64,000 nt of DNA, from positions 62,001-126,000 of the forward strand of contig NZ_CANLYL010000008.1 of NCBI RefSeq assembly GCF_947495275.1, written 5' to 3'. This document shows positions 8,426 to 18,636 of the stretch, in pieces (the stretch's first letter is position 1; every line of letters starts with the position of its first letter). The notes under the pieces are model-generated. The model was not told the DNA's origin. It made no database searches and was given only the letters and a program-made list of their open reading frames with translations. This stretch comes from an uncultured Roseobacter sp. GTDB taxonomy: Bacteria > Pseudomonadota > Alphaproteobacteria > Rhodobacterales > Rhodobacteraceae. The position numbers were made by a program, and so were the translations under genes.

Positions 8426-9704
8426 AACGCAAAGCTTCTACAGGGTTCAGCCGCGCGGCCCGTCGGGCGGGAAAGATCGTGACAATGAATGACAAACCCA
8501 AAGACAGGGCGATTGCAGACAACACATCGTCAAGGTGTAACTCTGCGGGTAGCGCGTAGATACCGCGAATAGACGGATCCCATACGCCGCCACCCATCAG
8601 GACATTCACAAATGAAAATATCGGGTCGATATAGAGCGCGAAGAGTGAGCCCAGAATGACCCCGAACACGGTGCCGATAATGCCGGTGAAGGCGCCGCAA
8701 ATGAAGAACACGCGCAAGATCGACCCTTGCGACAGTCCCATGGTGCGCAGGATGCCGATATCGCCTCCCTTGTTTTTGACCAGCATGATCAAACCAGAAA
8801 CGATGTTCATCGCCGCGATCAATACGAGGATCGACAAGATGATGAACATCACGTTGTCCTCAACCTCAAGAGCGCGCAGAAAACTACCCGACGCATCGCG
8901 CCACGTCCAGATTTGCCCGCGTTCGCCAGCGGCCTGCAACAGGGCTGGCGCCAGTTTTTCGACCGAGTCAGGTTCCTCAACCATAACTTCAAGTTCGTCG
9001 GCTAAGCCTTCTCGGTTAAAGAATGATTGAGCGTCTGATATTGGCAGATACGCCCGTGTCCGATCAATATCGTAACGTCCGGCCGTAAAGATGTAGGTCA
9101 CCTCATAGGCATTTACACGCGGCGACGTTCCGAACGCGGTTTTCACGCCGTTGGGTGAGATGATCTTGACCTTATCGCCAAGCCCCACGCCCAATTCCCG
9201 CGCTATGCCGGACCCGAGCGCGATCCCTTCTTCAAATCTGCTGAGGTCCCCGATGGAGGCGTCCGGGTTCACGATGCGTGGCAACGTCATCAGATCGGCG
9301 GGCGCGATCCCGTAGATTTCAGCACCCGCGTTGCTGCCCTGAAAGGCGGCCATCACCTGACCGCGCACCAGCGGGGCCGCGCGTGTCACACCCGGCACAG
9401 CGGCGACACGGGCGGCGATCTCTTCGTAATTCTTGATAGTGCGGTCAACGCGGCCCCGGGGGGTCACCTCGCCCAGCGAGTAAACCGTGACATGCGCATT
9501 TGCGCCCAGAATGGTGTCCACGAACTCGGCCCGGAAACCCGACCTCACAGCAAGCGTTGCGATCAGGGCAAATACTGCCAGCGTTATCCCGATCAGACTG
9601 ATCCAGGTCATCACGCTGACGCCGCCCTCTGCGCGGCGCGCCCGCAGGTAACGCCAGGCAATCATCCATTCAAAATAGGCGAAAGGCGGTGGTGAACTGG
9701 CCAT
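8418..9704 (-). CDS. lolC: Lipoprotein-releasing system permease LolC/LolE
   Basis: 428 residues. A cytoplasmic N-terminus with FEWMIAWRYLRARR leads into a first membrane helix (about residues 30-52), a long periplasmic domain, then three C-terminal helices with an FtsX-like pattern (IGILRTMG and [17 protein letters not shown]). This is the single LolC/E-type subunit arrangement common in alphaproteobacteria, probably a homodimer (LolF-like), since no second permease gene is nearby. It moves outer-membrane lipoproteins out of the inner membrane using LolD. Confidence 0.9.
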   Translation of the reverse strand: MASSPPPFAYFEWMIAWRYLRARRAEGGVSVMTWISLIGITLAVFALIATLAVRSGFRAEFVDTILGANAHVTVYSLGEVTPRGRVDRTIKNYEEIAARVAAVPGVTRAAPLVRGQVMAAFQGSNAGAEIYGIAPADLMTLPRIVNPDASIGDLSRFEEGIALGSGIARELGVGLGDKVKIISPNGVKTAFGTSPRVNAYEVTYIFTAGRYDIDRTRAYLPISDAQSFFNREGLADELEVMVEEPDSVEKLAPALLQAAGERGQIWTWRDASGSFLRALEVEDNVMFIILSILVLIAAMNIVSGLIMLVKNKGGDIGILRTMGLSQGSILRVFFICGAFTGIIGTVFGVILGSLFALYIDPIFSFVNVLMGGGVWDPSIRGIYALPAELHLDDVLSAIALSLGLSFIVTIFPARRAARLNPVEALRYE

Positions 9705-9755
9705 ATGTCGTCCTGCGTAGATTTGGCTGCAACCTGAGGCTTTGACGACAGAGCG

Positions 9756-10253
9756 TCAAGCAAGCTTTAGCTTGCGGCGCACCGGCCATCGCAGAACCGC
9801 CAGAAGTGCGCCAAATCCAAGCGCCGATGTGATAAACCCGGCCAACGCAAAGAGCAATGTGGCCAATGTCATGGGAAAAGCCGGTTGGAAAGCCGCCCAG
9901 GTGCCCCGCGCAATCTCCGCATCTGACAGGTGGCCCACATGATATGCCCGCATGAACGGGCCTTTCCCCGTCAGCGCTGAAAAATCTGCTTGCAGAATCT
10001 CATACCGCCTGATTGCGCGCGTCATGTCTGCGCGACGCCGTTCGACGAAGGCCGTACCGCGCATTTGCGTCAAGGCCTCTTGTCGGGTCAGACCCACGGC
10101 AGCAGCGGATGCATCAAATTCAGCGACCACCTGCTCCAGAGCGTCGACAGCTCCTCCAAGACGTTGCAAATATTGTTGCGAATATGCGGGGAATTGCGCT
10201 GCCCCAAAGGCACCGGCAATTCCGGCGGCCAATGCCAAACTGCGAAGGATCAT
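9756..10253 (-). CDS. DUF2937 family membrane protein
   Basis: 165 residues of unknown function. An N-terminal hydrophobic segment (MILRSLALAAGIAGAFGAAQ) is followed by a helical stretch with YLQRLGGAVDALEQVVAEFD, then two C-terminal membrane helices. This matches the DUF2937 family pattern. ATG 10253 is preferred over the upstream GTG at 10271 because AGGAG lies 7 nt before it. It is placed between proS and lolC on the same strand with short gaps, so it is probably transcribed with them. Confidence 0.75.
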   Translation of the reverse strand: MILRSLALAAGIAGAFGAAQFPAYSQQYLQRLGGAVDALEQVVAEFDASAAAVGLTRQEALTQMRGTAFVERRRADMTRAIRRYEILQADFSALTGKGPFMRAYHVGHLSDAEIARGTWAAFQPAFPMTLATLLFALAGFITSALGFGALLAVLRWPVRRKLKLA

Positions 10254-10323
10254 ATCTGCGCTCCTGCTCACCCCCCGGCAGCACGACGCAAATCATAGCA
10301 GAGAGCGCAGAACCAGCAAAGCC

Positions 10324-11715
10324 TCAGATGTAGGTATGAAAGGACCTGTTGCCCATCATCGGCACATGTTCGCTGGCTGTGTGGCCGTTATAAACATCGG
10401 CGATCTTCTTGATTGCCTGCTCAGGCGGCAGTTCCTCGCTCTCGCCTGTCCGGCGACTGGTGACTTCGACGACGCCGTTCTTCAGACCACGCGGCCCGAC
10501 GGTGATGCGCCAGGGCAGGCCAATCAGGTCCATTGTCGCGAATTTACCGCCCGCGCGTTCGTTGCGATCATCGTAAAGCGGCTCCAGCCCCAGCGCCTGC
10601 AGGCTGGCATAGAGGCTTTCGCAGGCGGCATCCGCTTCGGCGTCACCTTGCTTCAAGTTGACGATGCCACAGTGATAGGGTGTCACGCCTTCGGGCCAGA
10701 TGATCCCTTTGTCATCATGGCTGGCCTCGATGATCGCCCCAACCAGCCGGCTTACACCGATGCCGTGGCTGCCCATATGGACCGGCGTGGCTTTGCCGTC
10801 CGGTCCCTGAACCGTTGCCCCCATCGCATCAGAATATTTGGTGCCAAAATAGAAAATCTGCCCCACTTCGATGCCACGTGCGGTGCGGCGCCGCTCTTCG
10901 GGGATGGCATTGAACAACACCTCATCATGGGTTTCATCCGTACGCGCGTATTTCGACGTGAATTCCTCAAGCACACCGGCGCATTGCTCGACACTGTCAT
11001 AGTCGATGTCGCGGTCTCCGAAACTCAAATCGGTCACGGCGCTGTCGTAGAAAACTTCTGATTCTCCGGTATCGGCCAGCACAAGGAATTCATGGGTGTC
11101 ATCCCCGCCAATGGGTCCGCTATCCGCGCGCATCGGAATGGCCTGAAGCCCCATGCGCTCATAGGTACGCAGGTAGCTGACCAAATGGCGATTGTAGGCG
11201 TGCAGCGCGTCTTCCTTGGTCAGATCAAAGTTGTATCCGTCTTTCATGAAAAATTCGCGCCCCCGCATCACGCCGAAACGCGGGCGCATTTCATCGCGGA
11301 ATTTCCACTGAATGTGGTAGAGCGTCATCGGCAGGTCTTTGTAACTACCCACATGGCTGCGGAAAATATCCGTAATCATCTCTTCGTTGGTCGGACCGTA
11401 GAGCATGTCACGGTCCTGACGGTCCCGAATACGCAACATTTCCGGCCCGTAGGCATCATAGCGACCGCTTTCGCGCCATAAATCCGCCGATTGCAGGGTC
11501 GGCATCAGCATCGGAATGTGACCCGCGCGCACCTGTTCTTCATGTACGATGTTTTCAAGCTTGCGCAGCACCTTGAAGCCAAGCGGCAGCCACGAATAGA
11601 TCCCGGCCGCATTCTGCTTGATCATGCCCGCACGCAGCATGAGGCGGTGGCTCACAATCTGCGCCTCAGCAGGGTTTTCACGCAGTACGGGCAGGAAATA
11701 GCGGCTCAGGCGCAT
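10324..11715 (-). CDS. proS: Prolyl-tRNA synthetase
   Basis: 463 residues. It charges tRNA-Pro in the cytoplasm. Class II signatures are clear: [20 protein letters not shown] (first part of the active site), [14 protein letters not shown] (motif 2 region), [20 protein letters not shown] and [18 protein letters not shown] (motif 3). The protein lacks the roughly 180-residue editing insertion of the E. coli-type enzyme, as is usual for alphaproteobacteria. AAGGAC precedes the ATG. It is first in a minus-strand run with DUF2937, lolC and lolD. Confidence 0.95.
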   Translation of the reverse strand: MRLSRYFLPVLRENPAEAQIVSHRLMLRAGMIKQNAAGIYSWLPLGFKVLRKLENIVHEEQVRAGHIPMLMPTLQSADLWRESGRYDAYGPEMLRIRDRQDRDMLYGPTNEEMITDIFRSHVGSYKDLPMTLYHIQWKFRDEMRPRFGVMRGREFFMKDGYNFDLTKEDALHAYNRHLVSYLRTYERMGLQAIPMRADSGPIGGDDTHEFLVLADTGESEVFYDSAVTDLSFGDRDIDYDSVEQCAGVLEEFTSKYARTDETHDEVLFNAIPEERRRTARGIEVGQIFYFGTKYSDAMGATVQGPDGKATPVHMGSHGIGVSRLVGAIIEASHDDKGIIWPEGVTPYHCGIVNLKQGDAEADAACESLYASLQALGLEPLYDDRNERAGGKFATMDLIGLPWRITVGPRGLKNGVVEVTSRRTGESEELPPEQAIKKIADVYNGHTASEHVPMMGNRSFHTYI

Positions 11716-11967
11716 GGATAAGTCCTTCGGTCAAAATCCTCATTGGGCCTGACTATGACAAACGACGGCGACCCGCAATCAGGCAATATTGCCGGAAAGC
11801 CGCTGAAACTTGCGATCCGCAAGAGGTCATGCACGATCCATTGGGACTGTGACAGATTTTCAGAGAGATGTTCACGGAAACGCGAGCGATGTGATCCATC
11901 GCCCGCGTCCCTCCGTACCTTTTTCACATGTCAAAAGGCATGGATGCACACAACGAAGGTATGAAAC

Positions 11968-12483
11968 ATGACAACTTTTCGCAAGATCGTCGCGATCACA
12001 GCTACGGCACTGACATTCGGAACGGCCGCCAAAGCAGCCGACATTGTCGAAATCGCTTCCGGTGATGAACGCTTCTCCACACTTGTGGCAGCCGTTTCCG
12101 CCGCTGGCCTCGTCGAGACACTGCAAGGCCCCGGACCATTCACCGTTTTCGCGCCTGTCAATGATGCTTTCGCCGCCCTGCCGGAAGGTACTGTGGAAAC
12201 ACTTCTGAAGCCTGAAAACAAAGGTCAGTTGACCGACGTTCTGCTCTATCATGTCGATGACCGCAAACTGACGGCGGAAATGATCCCGAACGGATCGAAC
12301 TATTTCAAGCCTGTCCTCGCCTCCGAACGCCTGTGCATCAGCAAAGGCTCTGATGGCGTCTCCATTGCCGATGGGACAGGGGAGACAGCCACCGTCGTCA
12401 TCGCGAATATCGAAGCCGACAATGGTGTGATCCATGTGGTCGACAAGGTGCTGCTGCCTGGGACGCGCCCAGCCTGCCACTAG
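11968..12483 (+). CDS. Exported fasciclin (FAS1) domain protein
   Basis: 171 residues. A signal peptide (to about AAKAA, residue 23) precedes one FAS1 domain: FTVFAPVNDAFAALP is the H1 box, and NGVIHVVDKVLLP is the H2 box at the C-terminus. FAS1 proteins are periplasmic or surface proteins linked to adhesion; the exact role here is unknown. The gene stands alone, with its own terminator at 12504-12534. Confidence 0.88.
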   Translation: MTTFRKIVAITATALTFGTAAKAADIVEIASGDERFSTLVAAVSAAGLVETLQGPGPFTVFAPVNDAFAALPEGTVETLLKPENKGQLTDVLLYHVDDRKLTAEMIPNGSNYFKPVLASERLCISKGSDGVSIADGTGETATVVIANIEADNGVIHVVDKVLLPGTRPACH

Positions 12484-12503
12484 ATCCATCAACAATTCCA
12501 TTT

Positions 12504-12534
12504 CAGGGCCTCGCGTTGCGGGGCCCTTTTTTTT
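12504..12534 (+). terminator. Rho-independent terminator of the fasciclin gene
   Basis: AGGGCC (12505-12510) pairs with GGCCCT (12522-12527) and is followed by a run of eight T from 12527, 20 bp past the fasciclin stop. Confidence 0.9.
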
Positions 12535-12646
12535 GCATCGTCAATTGGCGCGGCACCGCCCCGGGCGCGTAATCAGGCCTCAATTCGCTTGAAACAGCAG
12601 CGCGCATGGGCGATGTCACAGGGGCATCAGATTTTCGGAGCGCTCG

Positions 12647-13714
12647 ATGGCCCTGCCCGTACACAAACAGATGACCTATTGGGGAATCGCCACGGCGGTT
12701 TTTCTGATCGTCCTATGGTCGCTGGGTCACGTGCTTTTGCCCTTTGTGCTGGGAGGGGCCATTGCCTACTTCCTTGATCCAGTTGCCGACCGGCTGGAAA
12801 ATCTTGGGCTAAGCCGCATTGCCGCAACCGGCCTGATCACCATTGCAGGCCTCCTGGTCTTTGTGCTGATGGCGCTTCTGGTCATTCCAACGCTCGCAAG
12901 TCAGGCCCTGCAACTGTTCAATGTCGCTCCCGACTATGCCAAGAGCATCTCCACCTTCCTGACGGAACGGTTCCCTTCCCTGCTCGACGAGAGCTCGACA
13001 CTGCGGCAATCCATCAACACTTTGGGGGAGACGGTCCAGAATCGCGGTGCCGAAGTCCTGCAAACTGCACTGAGTTCGGTCGCATCCCTTCTGAACGTGG
13101 TGGTTTTGCTTGTCGTCGTTCCGGTCGTCTCGGTTTACCTCCTGCTTGATTGGGACCGTATGGTCGCCCGCATCGACGAGCTGTTACCCCGTGATCATCG
13201 CAATACCATCCGGATGCTGGCAAAAGACATCGATGCGACGCTTGCCTCTTTTATCCGGGGCATGGGGACGGTCTGCCTGATACTGGGCAGCTACTATGCG
13301 ATTGCATTGATGCTTGTTGGTTTACAGTTCGGCCTCGTTGTTGGCTTTGTCGCCGGGCTGGTCACCTTTATTCCCTACCTTGGCGCGCTGATCGGTGGCG
13401 TTCTGGCCATTGGTCTGGCGCTCTTCCAGTTCTGGGGCGACTGGGTTTCCATTGGTCTTGTCGGAGGGGTTTTCGTGATCGGGCAGGTGGTCGAAGGCAA
13501 TATCCTGACACCCAAACTTGTGGGCAGTTCTGTCGGTTTGCATCCTGTCTGGCTCATCTTCGCCCTATCGGTATTCGGCGCGCTTTTCGGATTTGTCGGC
13601 ATGTTGGTGGCCGTTCCGGTTGCTGCGGCCATCGGCGTCGTCGCACGCTTCGGGATCGCGCAATACAAGCAATCCCTGCTGTATCGCGGCCTTTCGGATC
13701 GCGACGAGGGCTGA
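12647..13714 (+). CDS. AI-2E/PerM family membrane permease
   Basis: 355 residues with about eight membrane helices in the pattern of the AI-2E transporter (UPF0118) family: an N-terminal pair, a long extracytoplasmic amphipathic stretch (about residues 85-145), then VVPVVSVYLLLDWDRM, a GLVTFIPYLGALIGG motif and a C-terminal NILTPKLVGSSVGLHP. Members export or take up varied small molecules; the substrate is not predictable. GGAGCG precedes the ATG. It is separated by one base from the Hda-like gene, so the two are coupled. Confidence 0.85.
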   Translation: MALPVHKQMTYWGIATAVFLIVLWSLGHVLLPFVLGGAIAYFLDPVADRLENLGLSRIAATGLITIAGLLVFVLMALLVIPTLASQALQLFNVAPDYAKSISTFLTERFPSLLDESSTLRQSINTLGETVQNRGAEVLQTALSSVASLLNVVVLLVVVPVVSVYLLLDWDRMVARIDELLPRDHRNTIRMLAKDIDATLASFIRGMGTVCLILGSYYAIALMLVGLQFGLVVGFVAGLVTFIPYLGALIGGVLAIGLALFQFWGDWVSIGLVGGVFVIGQVVEGNILTPKLVGSSVGLHPVWLIFALSVFGALFGFVGMLVAVPVAAAIGVVARFGIAQYKQSLLYRGLSDRDEG

Positions 13715-13715
13715 C

Positions 13716-14390
13716 ATGCCAGAACAGCTGAGCTTCGACTTGCCAAGCGTCCCGGCGCTGGGACGCGCAGATTTCATGGTTGCGCCATCCAACGCCGTTG
13801 CCGTCGCCATGATCGAAGCCGCACCTGCTGGCAAACTTGTTCTGACCGGCCCCGAAGGATCAGGCAAGACCCATCTGGCGCATGTCTGGGCCACCAAGGC
13901 GAAGGCGAAGATCATATCAAGCCTCGATCTGAATGAAGCCGATATTCCAGTGCTGGCACAGAGATCAATCGTCGTGGAAGACGTCCCCGAAATTGCAGGC
14001 GACGCGGACCAACAGAACGCCCTTTTTCACCTTCACAATCTGGTTCTGGCAGAAGACAAGGCGCTGCTATTGACCGGACGTGGTGCCGTGCGCGACTGGG
14101 GGATCACCTTGCCTGATCTGGCCAGTCGCGTTGCCGCAGCGCCAAGTGCCTCTCTTGAGTTGCCCGATGACACGCTGCTCGCGGCAATTCTGGCCAAGCT
14201 TTTTGCGGACAGGCAGCTCACCCCGAAACGCGACCTCATTCCCTATCTGATCACCCGTATGGACAGGTCATTTGCCGCGGCCCGCGACCTGGTTGATCGC
14301 CTGGACACAGCGTCATTGGCGCAAAAACGCCCGATATCACGGGTACTTGCCGCAAGCTTGCTGGACAATGAGGTAAAGAGCGCGCGATAA
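13716..14390 (+). CDS. hda: Hda-like DnaA-regulatory ATPase
   Basis: 224 residues, a DnaA-type AAA+ module without the DnaA DNA-binding domain. The N-terminal PEQLSFDL is a likely beta-clamp-binding motif as in Hda. P-loop [10 protein letters not shown] is near residues 45-54; Walker B is the weaker SIVVEDV. DLASRV carries the expected arginine finger and [16 protein letters not shown] the sensor II region. The known role of Hda/HdaA is to stimulate hydrolysis of ATP bound to DnaA after replisome loading and so limit re-initiation. It begins one base after the permease stop and is followed closely by ppk1. Confidence 0.85.
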   Translation: MPEQLSFDLPSVPALGRADFMVAPSNAVAVAMIEAAPAGKLVLTGPEGSGKTHLAHVWATKAKAKIISSLDLNEADIPVLAQRSIVVEDVPEIAGDADQQNALFHLHNLVLAEDKALLLTGRGAVRDWGITLPDLASRVAAAPSASLELPDDTLLAAILAKLFADRQLTPKRDLIPYLITRMDRSFAAARDLVDRLDTASLAQKRPISRVLAASLLDNEVKSAR

Positions 14391-14430
14391 TTGTCACACG
14401 CCATTCATACATTTCGACCACAAGGGCCGC

Positions 14431-16605
14431 ATGACACAAGCCGACTTCCTGACGTCCAAATTTCCACCTGCAACAGAAATGTCCGATCTCGATACAGAGG
14501 GACCGGCGCGGTTTTTTAATCGCGAACTGAGCTGGCTGGGCTTCAATTGGCGGGTTGTCGAAGAAGCCGAAAATCCCCGCGTTCCTTTGCTGGAGAGATT
14601 ACGTTTCCTGTCAATTTCCGCCACCAATCTCGATGAGTTTTACACCGTTCGGGTCGCGGGTCTGCGCGAGTTGGCACAGGCCGGAAACACGACACCCGCC
14701 GCCGACGGATTGAGCCCTGCGGAGCAACTGGCGCTGATTGACGAGAACGCCCGTCGACTGATGGTCACCCAACAGCGCGTGTTGGTCACTCTGCTCAAAG
14801 AAATGGAAGCGGAAAACATCTCCGTGCTGCGACGTGACGACCTGACGGATGCGGACAAAACCTATCTTGAGGATGTTTTCCTGACGCAGGTTTTCGCGGT
14901 TCTGTCCCCATTGGCGATTGATCCCGCGCACCCTTTCCCTTTCATCCCCAACACCGGCTACGCGCTGGCGCTTCAGCTGGAACGTAGCTCCGACAAGCGC
15001 CCTTTGCAGGCCTTACTGCCCATTCCGGCCCAGATCGACCGCTTCATCGCCCTGCCCGCAGAAGATGGGAACTTCCGGTTCCTGCCTCTGGAAGAGCTAC
15101 TTGTGCTCAACATTGCGGGCCTTTTCCCCGGCTATAAACTGAAGGCGCATTTCGAGTTCCGGGTGTTGCGGGACAGCGATCTGGAAGTCGAGGAAGAAGC
15201 CGAAGACCTCGTGAGGGAGTTCGAGGTGGCGCTCAAACGCCGCCGCAGAGGCGAGGTGGTCAGGCTGACCCATTCGGCGGGCGCGCCGGAAAAACTCAAG
15301 GCCGTGATCATGGAAGAGCTTGATGTCGACCTCGAAGAAGTGATCGAGATCGACGGTATGATTGGCTCCGCCGACCTCAAGGAATTGGTTCTGGACAGCC
15401 GCCCCGATCTTTTGTGGCCCATGTTCACTCCGCGCGTGCCGGAACGTGTCACCGATCACGACGGCGATATGCTGGCGGCCATCCGCTCCAAGGATATGCT
15501 GCTGCACCACCCCTATGAAACCTTTGATATGGTGGTCCGTTTCCTGCAACAGGCCGCCCGGGATCCGCAGGTCGTGGCGATCAAGCAGACGCTCTATCGC
15601 ACGTCCCGTGACAGCCCGATTGTCGAGGCCCTTTGTGAAGCGGCAGAGGACGGCAAATCGGTTACGGCACTGGTCGAGCTCAAGGCGCGCTTTGACGAGG
15701 CCGCCAACATCCGACAGTCACGCAGGTTGGAACGCGCAGGCGCGCATGTGGTCTATGGGTTTCTCGACCTCAAGACCCACGCCAAGATTTCCACCGTTGT
15801 GCGGCGCGAAGGCAATCAACTGGTGACCTATACACACTATGGCACGGGCAATTATCACCCGATCACAGCGCGTATTTACACCGACTTGTCGTTATTTACC
15901 TGCGATCAGCGGCTCGGGCGCGATGCCACCAAGGTGTTCAACTACCTGTCAGGTTATGCACAACCTGACAGCCTGGACAATCTTGCTATTTCGCCCACCA
16001 CCCTGAAGCCGCGACTGCTCGAATTGATCGCCGCGGAGGCCGCGCATGCAAAAGCGGGCAAGCCCGCCGCGATCTGGGCCAAGATGAATTCGCTGATCGA
16101 CAGCGAGGTCATCAACGCGCTTTACGCCGCAAGCCAGGCTGGCGTGAAGATCAGCCTCGTGATCCGCGGCATTTGCGGATTGCGCCCCGGTGTTGCGGGC
16201 CTCAGCGACACGATCCGCGTCAAATCCATTGTTGGCCGGTTCCTCGAACACTCCCGTATCGTCTGTTTCGGCAATGGTCATGGGTTGCCCCACAAGAAAG
16301 CGCGCGTATTTATTTCCTCTGCCGACTGGATGGGGCGTAATCTCAACCGCCGGGTCGAAACGCTGGTGGAAATAGAGAACGCCACGGTCAAGGCCCAGAT
16401 CGTCAGTCAGATCATGGCAGCAAACCTCGCCGATGTGGCGCAAAGCTGGGTCATGGGGCCAGATGGCACCTTCGAACGACCGCCTTTGCCCGAAGGGGCG
16501 TTTGCGTTCAACTGCCACCGGTTTTTCATGGAAAACCCCTCGCTATCAGGGCGCGGGTCTGCTGGCGCATCAGACGTGCCCAAGCTCACGCACACCGAGG
16601 ACTGA
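14431..16605 (+). CDS. ppk1: Polyphosphate kinase 1
   Basis: 724 residues, full length. It polymerises the gamma-phosphate of ATP into polyphosphate. The N-domain begins with [16 protein letters not shown] and [13 protein letters not shown] (substrate-tunnel residues). The catalytic DLKTHAKIS, with the phosphorylated histidine at about residue 450, precedes [10 protein letters not shown]; the second phospholipase-D-like half has [19 protein letters not shown] and [15 protein letters not shown]. The N-terminal 26 residues are extra. ppx follows 96 bp downstream on the same strand. Confidence 0.96.
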   Translation: MTQADFLTSKFPPATEMSDLDTEGPARFFNRELSWLGFNWRVVEEAENPRVPLLERLRFLSISATNLDEFYTVRVAGLRELAQAGNTTPAADGLSPAEQLALIDENARRLMVTQQRVLVTLLKEMEAENISVLRRDDLTDADKTYLEDVFLTQVFAVLSPLAIDPAHPFPFIPNTGYALALQLERSSDKRPLQALLPIPAQIDRFIALPAEDGNFRFLPLEELLVLNIAGLFPGYKLKAHFEFRVLRDSDLEVEEEAEDLVREFEVALKRRRRGEVVRLTHSAGAPEKLKAVIMEELDVDLEEVIEIDGMIGSADLKELVLDSRPDLLWPMFTPRVPERVTDHDGDMLAAIRSKDMLLHHPYETFDMVVRFLQQAARDPQVVAIKQTLYRTSRDSPIVEALCEAAEDGKSVTALVELKARFDEAANIRQSRRLERAGAHVVYGFLDLKTHAKISTVVRREGNQLVTYTHYGTGNYHPITARIYTDLSLFTCDQRLGRDATKVFNYLSGYAQPDSLDNLAISPTTLKPRLLELIAAEAAHAKAGKPAAIWAKMNSLIDSEVINALYAASQAGVKISLVIRGICGLRPGVAGLSDTIRVKSIVGRFLEHSRIVCFGNGHGLPHKKARVFISSADWMGRNLNRRVETLVEIENATVKAQIVSQIMAANLADVAQSWVMGPDGTFERPPLPEGAFAFNCHRFFMENPSLSGRGSAGASDVPKLTHTED

Positions 16606-16701
16606 CGAACGGCGGACCAGGTGTTGGAAATCTGGACCTACATGGATTGACCCGTGTCAAAATATTGCTCAGGGTGACTGCGAAATCGACTGGATGCCTG
16701 C

Positions 16702-18270
16702 ATGAGCCTACCAAGCGAAATTTCTGCGCCGAGAGCGCCGGATGGCACGCACCCTGATGTGGGTTTTTTCGGCAGACCCCTGTTCGAGGACCCAAGCGCG
16801 CGCGCCTTGTCCAGGGTCGGCGTGGTCGATGTGGGCTCTAACTCTGTGCGTCTGGTGGTTTTTGACGGGGCCGCACGGTCACCCGCCTATTTCTATAACG
16901 AGAAAATCATGTGCGCCTTGGGTGCAGGGTTATCAGACAGCGGCGTGTTGAATCCTCAGGGACGTGTGCGCGCATTGAGTGCTTTGCGCCGGTTTCAACA
17001 TCTCGCGCAGGGCATGGGGCTGCCTGAGTTGACGGTTGTGGCCACGGCGGCGGTGCGTGACGCCAGCGACGGACCGGCCTTTTGTGATGAAGTCAAACGT
17101 GAAACCGGCTTGCGCATCTGGGTCATAGATGGTGAAGAAGAGGCCCGGCTTTCGGCGCAGGGCGTTCTGCTCGGCTGGCCCGGATCCTATGGGCTGGTAT
17201 GCGATATTGGGGGCTCGTCGATGGAGCTTGCCGAGATATCGGACGGGCGTGTCGGGCGCCGCGTGACCTCCTCACTCGGTCCTTTGAAGCTGCGTGAAAT
17301 CAAGGGCGGCAAAAAGGGCCGACAGGTGCACATCAAGGAAACCATGAACAGGCTGCACGACGCGATGGGGCCGCAGCCTGACAGGTTGTTTCTGGTTGGC
17401 GGCTCATGGCGGGCGATCGCCCGGATCGATATGCTGCGCCGGGGCTACCCGCTGCACGTCCTGCATGAATACCGCATGACGGCGCGGTCCGTCAGCGCGA
17501 CCGTCAAATACATCCAGCAGTCGGATATTGACGAATTGCGTGGCGCCTGCGGAATTTCTGCCGCCCGGATGAGCCTTGTGCCTCTCGCCGCAGAGGTGCT
17601 CAGCCGTCTGGTGAAAATCTTCAAGCCGAAAGACATTGCCATCTCAAGCTATGGCATCCGTGAAGGCATGCTCTACGAGCAGATGCCACAACGGCTGCGT
17701 GACAGGGATCCGCTGATTGAATCCTGCCGATTTGCGGAGGCCAAGGACGCGCGCATGCCCGGTTTCGGCAAATCGCTATATGCCTTCATTCACCCGATTT
17801 TCAAATCTGCCCCTCCGCCGCGACGACGCCTGATCAAGGCCGCCTGTCTATTGCATGACGTCAGTTGGCGTGCGCATCCCGATTATCGGGCAGAGACCTG
17901 TTTTGACAATGCCACACGGGCCAACCTCGGTGGACTCAAACATTCCGAACGTGTCTTTTTGGGACTCGCCCTGCTGCATCGCTATTCCAACAAACGGCAA
18001 GGGACGCGCTTTGAGGAACTTTACGATCTGATTGACGACAAGACAAAACTGGAGGCGGAAATTCTCGGCAAAGCCATGCGTTTCGGGGCCATGCTCTGGA
18101 TGACGCAGGACGCCGAACGCGGCACCCTGCGCTGGTTCCCCAAGAAACGCCAGTTGCAACTGCGCCTGACACCCGACATGGTGCCACTTTTCGGAGAAGT
18201 CGCCGAAGCGCGCTTGATGTCGCTCGCCTCATCGCTGGACGCGGAAGTCGAGATTAAAAAGCTGCGCTGA
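16702..18270 (+). CDS. ppx: Exopolyphosphatase (Ppx/GppA family)
   Basis: 522 residues. The ASKHA phosphatase core shows GVVDVGSNSVRLVVF (phosphate 1 loop), ATAAVRDASD, a LVCDIGGSSMELAEI phosphate 2 loop and SSYGIREGML. A longer C-terminal region with ACLLHDVSW resembles an HD-type helical domain. It releases phosphate from polyphosphate chain ends; some family members also act on pppGpp. Location after ppk1 supports exopolyphosphatase over GppA. The first 30 residues are a non-conserved leader, so a start further in is possible. Confidence 0.92.
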   Translation: MSLPSEISAPRAPDGTHPDVGFFGRPLFEDPSARALSRVGVVDVGSNSVRLVVFDGAARSPAYFYNEKIMCALGAGLSDSGVLNPQGRVRALSALRRFQHLAQGMGLPELTVVATAAVRDASDGPAFCDEVKRETGLRIWVIDGEEEARLSAQGVLLGWPGSYGLVCDIGGSSMELAEISDGRVGRRVTSSLGPLKLREIKGGKKGRQVHIKETMNRLHDAMGPQPDRLFLVGGSWRAIARIDMLRRGYPLHVLHEYRMTARSVSATVKYIQQSDIDELRGACGISAARMSLVPLAAEVLSRLVKIFKPKDIAISSYGIREGMLYEQMPQRLRDRDPLIESCRFAEAKDARMPGFGKSLYAFIHPIFKSAPPPRRRLIKAACLLHDVSWRAHPDYRAETCFDNATRANLGGLKHSERVFLGLALLHRYSNKRQGTRFEELYDLIDDKTKLEAEILGKAMRFGAMLWMTQDAERGTLRWFPKKRQLQLRLTPDMVPLFGEVAEARLMSLASSLDAEVEIKKLR

Positions 18271-18278
18271 CGGGGCGT

Positions 18279-18599
18279 CTATAGCTCGATTTGCGGCGAC
18301 ACTTCAGCATCGGGCAGCTCGTCAGGTTTCCGGCGGATGATGATGTCACCGTTTGGCAGGATTTCAGGGGCCTCATAGACCGACCAGTCTTCGATCTCGC
18401 CCATCAGCTTGGTCAAGGCCGGTCCCATTTCGTCGATGAACCCCCGCATGCCTTCCAGCGCCGGTTCCATCTCCAGAAGCAACCCCTCAAGAAATTGCTG
18501 TGCCCCACGCTCCATCATGGATGGCGCGTCGTCCTCCTGCGCCGCAAGCATTCCGGCACCGAAGCACAAAGCGATCAAAGGCGCAAAAACATGTCTCAT
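18279..18599 (-). CDS. Small exported acidic protein
   Basis: 106 residues. MRHVFAPLIALCFGAGMLAAQ is a signal peptide, cleaved near residue 21. The mature part is acidic and helical (FLEGLLLEMEPALEGM, then MGPALTKLMGEIEDW), ending in a conserved-looking YEAPEILPNGDIIIRRKPDE. No enzyme motif is present. Proteins like this are often mislabelled AAA+ ATPase in Rhodobacteraceae; nothing here supports ATPase activity. The start at 18599 is chosen for the signal peptide. It is convergent with ppx. Confidence 0.65.
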   Translation of the reverse strand: MRHVFAPLIALCFGAGMLAAQEDDAPSMMERGAQQFLEGLLLEMEPALEGMRGFIDEMGPALTKLMGEIEDWSVYEAPEILPNGDIIIRRKPDELPDAEVSPQIEL

Positions 18600-18636
18600 G
18601 TGATCAATATAGTCACAAAACCGCGATTCTTCGAGG

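Noticed and set aside
10324-11715. ProRS without the editing insertion as a truncated gene
   Set aside because: All class II motifs are present and the short type is normal in this lineage; not a pseudogene.
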